Assembly (NCBI RefSeq): GCF_037860755.1 | Contig: NZ_JBBEOI010000003.1 | Location: 1-64,000 of the forward strand | Direction of reading: 5' to 3' | From: Aquipuribacter hungaricus | GTDB lineage: Bacteria; Actinomycetota; Actinomycetes; Actinomycetales; JBBAYJ01 | Length of the DNA: 64,000 nt | Shown here: piece by piece, positions 61,338-64,000 of the stretch | Numbering within the stretch: position 1 is the stretch's first letter | Layout: each line of letters starts with the position of its first letter | The notes under the pieces: model-generated | Databases searched by the model: none | What the model saw: only the letters and a program-made list of their open reading frames with translations | What the model was told of the DNA's origin: nothing | Made by a program: the position numbers and the translations under genes

Positions 61338-61445
61338 ATGAACCCCGAGACCACCGAGCTCACGCTCCCCACCGCCGACAGCCTCACCGCCAAGCTGGAC
61401 GCGCCCGACACCTCGCTGGCCAACCCCCGGCGTACCCGCCTCTGA
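61338..61445 (+). CDS. 35-residue peptide
   Basis: ATG 61338 follows GCGGAGG with 8-nt spacing. It reads MNPETTELTLPTADSLTAKL and continues to PRRTRL. Too short for the usual gene callers; the coding status is supported only by the ribosome site and composition. Confidence 0.4.
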   Translation: MNPETTELTLPTADSLTAKLDAPDTSLANPRRTRL

Positions 61446-61534
61446 CCCAGCCTGGCGTGACGCACCCCGCCCCTCACGTGCCCGTCCCCGGACGACCGCC
61501 CCGCCACGACTAGCGGGACACCGGAGCTGTGGAG

Positions 61535-61570
61535 CTGCCCGGGCTGCCCGGGCTGCCCGGGCTGCCCGCA
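61535..61570. repeat. Four tandem 9-bp repeats between convergent genes
   Basis: CTGCCCGGG is repeated three times plus a variant CTGCCCGCA. Internal GCCCGGGC palindromes let both strands form hairpins, and it lies between the 35-residue gene and lsr2, so it may end transcription from both sides. Confidence 0.7.
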
Positions 61571-61606
61571 GCTGTTCGGGGTCGGCGCGGTGGGCGTCGC
61601 GCAGCC

Positions 61607-61963
61607 TCAGCCGTTGGCGGCCTGGTACGCCTGCACCACGTCGGCCTTGATGCGGCCCCGCTCGGACACCGCGTGACCGTTGGCACGAGCCCACTCCCGG
61701 ACCGCCCCGTTGTCGACACCCCCGCCCGACTGCAAGGAGCTCGACGACGACGACCTCGACGCCGAACGGGTGCCCTTCGAGCGGCTCCCGCCGGCCCGGC
61801 GACCCTTGTCCACGAACTCCGTCAGGCTCGAGCGCAGCCGGGCGGCGTTGTCCTCGCTCAGGTCGACCTCGTAGCTGACACCGTCCAGGGCGAACGTCAC
61901 CGTCTCCGAAGCCGCCGAGCCATCGATGTCGTCCACCAGGACGACGTTCACGTGCTGAGCCAC
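61607..61963 (-). CDS. lsr2: Lsr2-like nucleoid protein
   Basis: A 118-residue Lsr2 homolog. The N-terminal dimerization domain ([32 protein letters not shown]) and the C-terminal DNA-binding domain with [19 protein letters not shown], whose RGR-type minor-groove hook is intact, are joined by a Ser-rich linker. It binds AT-rich DNA and silences foreign genes in actinobacteria. Carried here on an element, it may restrain the element or act on the host. Start GTG 61963. Confidence 0.93.
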   Translation of the reverse strand: MAQHVNVVLVDDIDGSAASETVTFALDGVSYEVDLSEDNAARLRSSLTEFVDKGRRAGGSRSKGTRSASRSSSSSSLQSGGGVDNGAVREWARANGHAVSERGRIKADVVQAYQAANG

Positions 61964-62169
61964 GTCGGGTACCGCTTTCTCTTAGTCGAGGAAAGAACGG
62001 GCCCATCCTGGCGCATGGTGGGAACGGCTCACCGCACCCGCGCCAGCAGACGCGAGTGGCTGGTTCTGCAGCGGGATACCTGTCCGAGCGGCGTCGGAGG
62101 GCCCTTGCGGCCAGCGACGACGCTGAACGACGGCCACGCCCAACTGTTCAGGTGCGCGAGGCTCCACCT

Positions 62170-62427
62170 ATGAGTCGACTTGACGAGGTGTTCGCTCAAC
62201 TACCAGACCGGCTGACGGTCGAGCAGCTGAGCCAGCTGCTGGGGATCGAGATGCAGACCACCTACCGGTGGCTGCAGGAGGGCCGGGTCCCCGCCTACAA
62301 GGTCGGCCGAGCCTGGGTCATCTTCCGCGACGAGGTCAAGGACATGCTCGAAGCCAGCAGCAACCAGAAGAACCGGGCCGATCCCGACCCCACCCAGTCC
62401 GAGGCGCCCGCGGAACCCACCGCATAG
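62170..62427 (+). CDS. Second excisionase-like helix-turn-helix protein
   Basis: An 85-residue protein. The HTH (LTVEQLSQLLGIEMQTTYRWLQ) and wing (EGRVPAYKVGRAWVIFRDEV) match the excisionase/MerR-like family. The tail is Pro/Glu-rich. It is not next to an integrase. It could be the excisionase of a lost or off-window recombinase, or a regulator. Confidence 0.8.
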   Translation: MSRLDEVFAQLPDRLTVEQLSQLLGIEMQTTYRWLQEGRVPAYKVGRAWVIFRDEVKDMLEASSNQKNRADPDPTQSEAPAEPTA

Positions 62428-62674
62428 CGGGCGGGCGACAGCGAGGGCAGCAGCGCAGGGGCGACAGGCCTCAGTTGCCGGGTACCGCGCTACCGCGACA
62501 CGCCCGCGTGAAAGGCCCAGCTGGAGGTCCGGGCTAGGTGCGGCCTACGGTGAGGCAGCGGGTCAGCCCGCGTCTCAGTGCGGCGAGCTCGTCCTGTGCG
62601 AGGACCGACATCCAGACCTTCTGCTTCTGGCGGTCCTGCGGCACCCGGCCGCACCGGAAGGCTCGCGGCGAACC
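62428..62674. other. Intergenic stretch before the transporter
   Basis: About 250 bp with no protein-like frame and no clear promoter. If the element ends in this window, this gap is one place the junction could be, but no tRNA-Phe-like repeat is seen. Confidence 0.3.
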
Positions 62675-64000
62675 GTGCGTCGTCACAGCTCCCGTCGACC
62701 GTCCGTGTGGTCCCGCTACCGCCGGGTCCTCCAGGGCCCGGCCTGGCGCTTCTTCCTCCCCGCCGCGGCGGGTCGGCTCGGTGTCGCCATGACCGGGCTC
62801 GGTCTCCTGTCGCTCCTGCAGGCCACCACCGGCTCGTTGGCGACAGCAGGAGCGGTGACGGGGGCCTTCGCGCTGTCCGAGGCAGTCGCCGGACCCCAGG
62901 TTGCGCGCCTGTTCGACCGGTACGGCCAGCGGCGACCGCTGCTACTCCTAATCCTGATGCACGCCGCCGCCGTCGCCGGACTCCTGAGCGCGGCACTCCT
63001 GGGCGCGGCACACCAGGACGGGCGGTCGACTGTGGCGCTGTGCCTGCTCGCGGTGGTCGCCGGGGCGTCGCTGCCCCAGGTCGGTGCGTGCTCGGCCGCA
63101 CGGTGGACGCGTCTGTTCGCAGCGTCGCCGCTGCTGCGGACAGCCTTCGCGCTGGAGAGCATGGCCAACGACGTCGCGTTCCTGCTCGGACCGACCGTCG
63201 TGGTCGCCGCGGCGGTGGCCTGGACCCCTGTGGCCGCAGTGGTCCTCGCGACCGGTCTGGTGGTCTGCGGCGGTGTGCTCCTGGCGATGGTGTGCGAGGA
63301 GCGACCCCGCTGCGACCAGCACGCGCCCGCCACCGAGCCGGAACCGGACCTGCGACCGGACCTGCGACCGGACCTGCGACCGGACCTGCGACCGGACCTG
63401 GGGCCGGAGGCGGTTCCGGAACTGGTACCGGGCCCGGGGCGCCGGGGCCTGCTGCGGGCGCCGTTCGTGTCGGTCGTGGTGGTCAACCTTGGACTGGGCG
63501 GGGTCTTCGGCTCGCTGCAGGTGGCGGTGACCGCCTCTGCGGCCGGTGCCGGCCGTCCGGGCGTCGCCGGCGCGCTGTACAGCGTCCTGGCACTCGGTGG
63601 CCTGATCGGCGGGTTCGTCTTCGGGGCTGGGGCCTGGCGGGGCGCGCCGCCCCGGCAGCTGCTCACCGCCGCCCTCTGTCTCTTCCTGGCGGTCAACCTG
63701 CTCAGCGCAGCTCCGAGCTTGCTGTGGCTAGCCGGGGCCGTCCTCGCGGCCGGGCTCATGGTGGCTCCCGTGATGGTGCTGTCAGGCTCCATGGTCCATC
63801 GCCTGGTCGACCCGACCACGATCACGCAAGCCCTGAGCTGGACCGCGTCGGCCAGTGCCGCCGGGCTCGCCGGCGCTGCCGCGACCACGGGGTACCTCAT
63901 CGACACCACCGACGCCCGGGCTAGTTTCGCCGTGACCGTCGCAGCAGCAACAACGGTCCTGCTCGCAGCCGCAGCAGCTGCACGGACCACAGGCAGCACC
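62675..64000 (+). CDS. Major facilitator transporter (3' end outside window)
   Basis: The frame runs open to the last base, so the C-terminus is missing. At least eleven hydrophobic helices are seen in two bundles: the first includes RLGVAMTGLGLLSLLQA and FDRYGQRRPLLLLILM, where DRYGQRRP fits the MFS loop 2-3 motif. The second begins at about FVSVVVVNLGLGGVFGSL. A central loop carries repeated PDLR units. Probably an exporter; the substrate is unknown. Start uncertain: GTG 62675 (GGAAGG upstream) or GTG 62705. Confidence 0.8.
   Translation, partial: MRRHSSRRPSVWSRYRRVLQGPAWRFFLPAAAGRLGVAMTGLGLLSLLQATTGSLATAGAVTGAFALSEAVAGPQVARLFDRYGQRRPLLLLILMHAAAVAGLLSAALLGAAHQDGRSTVALCLLAVVAGASLPQVGACSAARWTRLFAASPLLRTAFALESMANDVAFLLGPTVVVAAAVAWTPVAAVVLATGLVVCGGVLLAMVCEERPRCDQHAPATEPEPDLRPDLRPDLRPDLRPDLGPEAVPELVPGPGRRGLLRAPFVSVVVVNLGLGGVFGSLQVAVTASAAGAGRPGVAGALYSVLALGGLIGGFVFGAGAWRGAPPRQLLTAALCLFLAVNLLSAAPSLLWLAGAVLAAGLMVAPVMVLSGSMVHRLVDPTTITQALSWTASASAAGLAGAAATTGYLIDTTDARASFAVTVAAATTVLLAAAAAARTTGST
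63344..63403 (+). repeat. Five tandem 12-bp repeats in the transporter central loop
   Basis: Four exact copies of CCGGACCTGCGA and one ending CCTGGGG encode PDLR repeats in the cytosolic loop between the two helical bundles. Copy number may vary between strains. Confidence 0.9.

Noticed and set aside
61434-61455. CCCGCCTCTGACCC as a second attR candidate
   Set aside because: It matches the tRNA-Phe end over about ten contiguous bases only and overlaps the end of a small open frame.
62716-63999. A 427-codon minus-strand frame at the right end
   Set aside because: Its Ser/Arg/Ala-rich sequence shows no domain, whereas the plus frame gives clear transporter helices.

Overview
This is a very GC-rich stretch of actinobacterial DNA. 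The DUF222/HNH protein, SCO6880-type conjugation protein, Lsr2, actinobacterial Tad pilus genes and GTGA/ATGA overlaps point to Actinomycetota, and the Micrococcales are my best guess. The left 4.7 kb looks chromosomal: an HNH protein cut by the window edge, a membrane ABM-like protein, a small zincin, a NarL-type two-component pair, a 37-residue membrane peptide and tRNA genes for Glu, Asp and Phe.

A tyrosine integrase sits 75 bp beyond the tRNA-Phe gene, reading toward it, with a coupled excisionase-like gene. From there most of the window reads as one large integrative and conjugative element. In order it holds: a truncated ParB relic (6.2-7.1 kb); a MobF relaxase-helicase fused to a DnaG-like Toprim region (8.5-14.6 kb); an AAA ATPase; and a minus-strand type IV secretion operon (28.9 down to 16.1 kb) with a sigma-like regulator, a MinD-like protein, and VirB2-, VirB6-, VirB4- and SCO6880-like proteins. 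That operon also carries a three-enzyme wall hydrolase, a coupling protein split into two genes, and a small partner. Directly upstream on the same strand is a complete Tad/Flp pilus operon (41.2 down to 29.1 kb) ending in a giant LysM-BTAD protein, then a double-XRE regulator and a gene pair of unknown function.

From 44.3 to 46.3 kb lies decayed DNA: broken GGDEF and LuxR genes and a possible transposon end. It is followed by a metabolic cargo: a GH2 glycosidase, two sugar ABC permeases, a binding lipoprotein and a divergent LacI repressor with two tandem operator-like sites. A second, unrelated mobilization pair (MobC-like plus a MobP-type relaxase) follows at 53.4-56.3 kb.

The right part (56.5-62.4 kb) holds genes of unknown function, including a duplicated small family with conserved leaders and a helical partner, then a Cys-rich membrane protein, Lsr2 and a second excisionase-like HTH protein. 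An MFS transporter runs off the end. I found no second copy of the tRNA-Phe 3' end, so the right junction of the element is not located.

The likely logic: integrase and Xis move the element, the MobF relaxase nicks and unwinds it, the coupling protein and type IV channel export it, the wall hydrolase opens the peptidoglycan, and the Tad pilus may bring cells together. Lsr2 and the HTH proteins may control expression. The most novel points are the adjacent T4SS and Tad operons, the two relaxases, the relaxase-primase fusion, and the unexplained paired-gene families.
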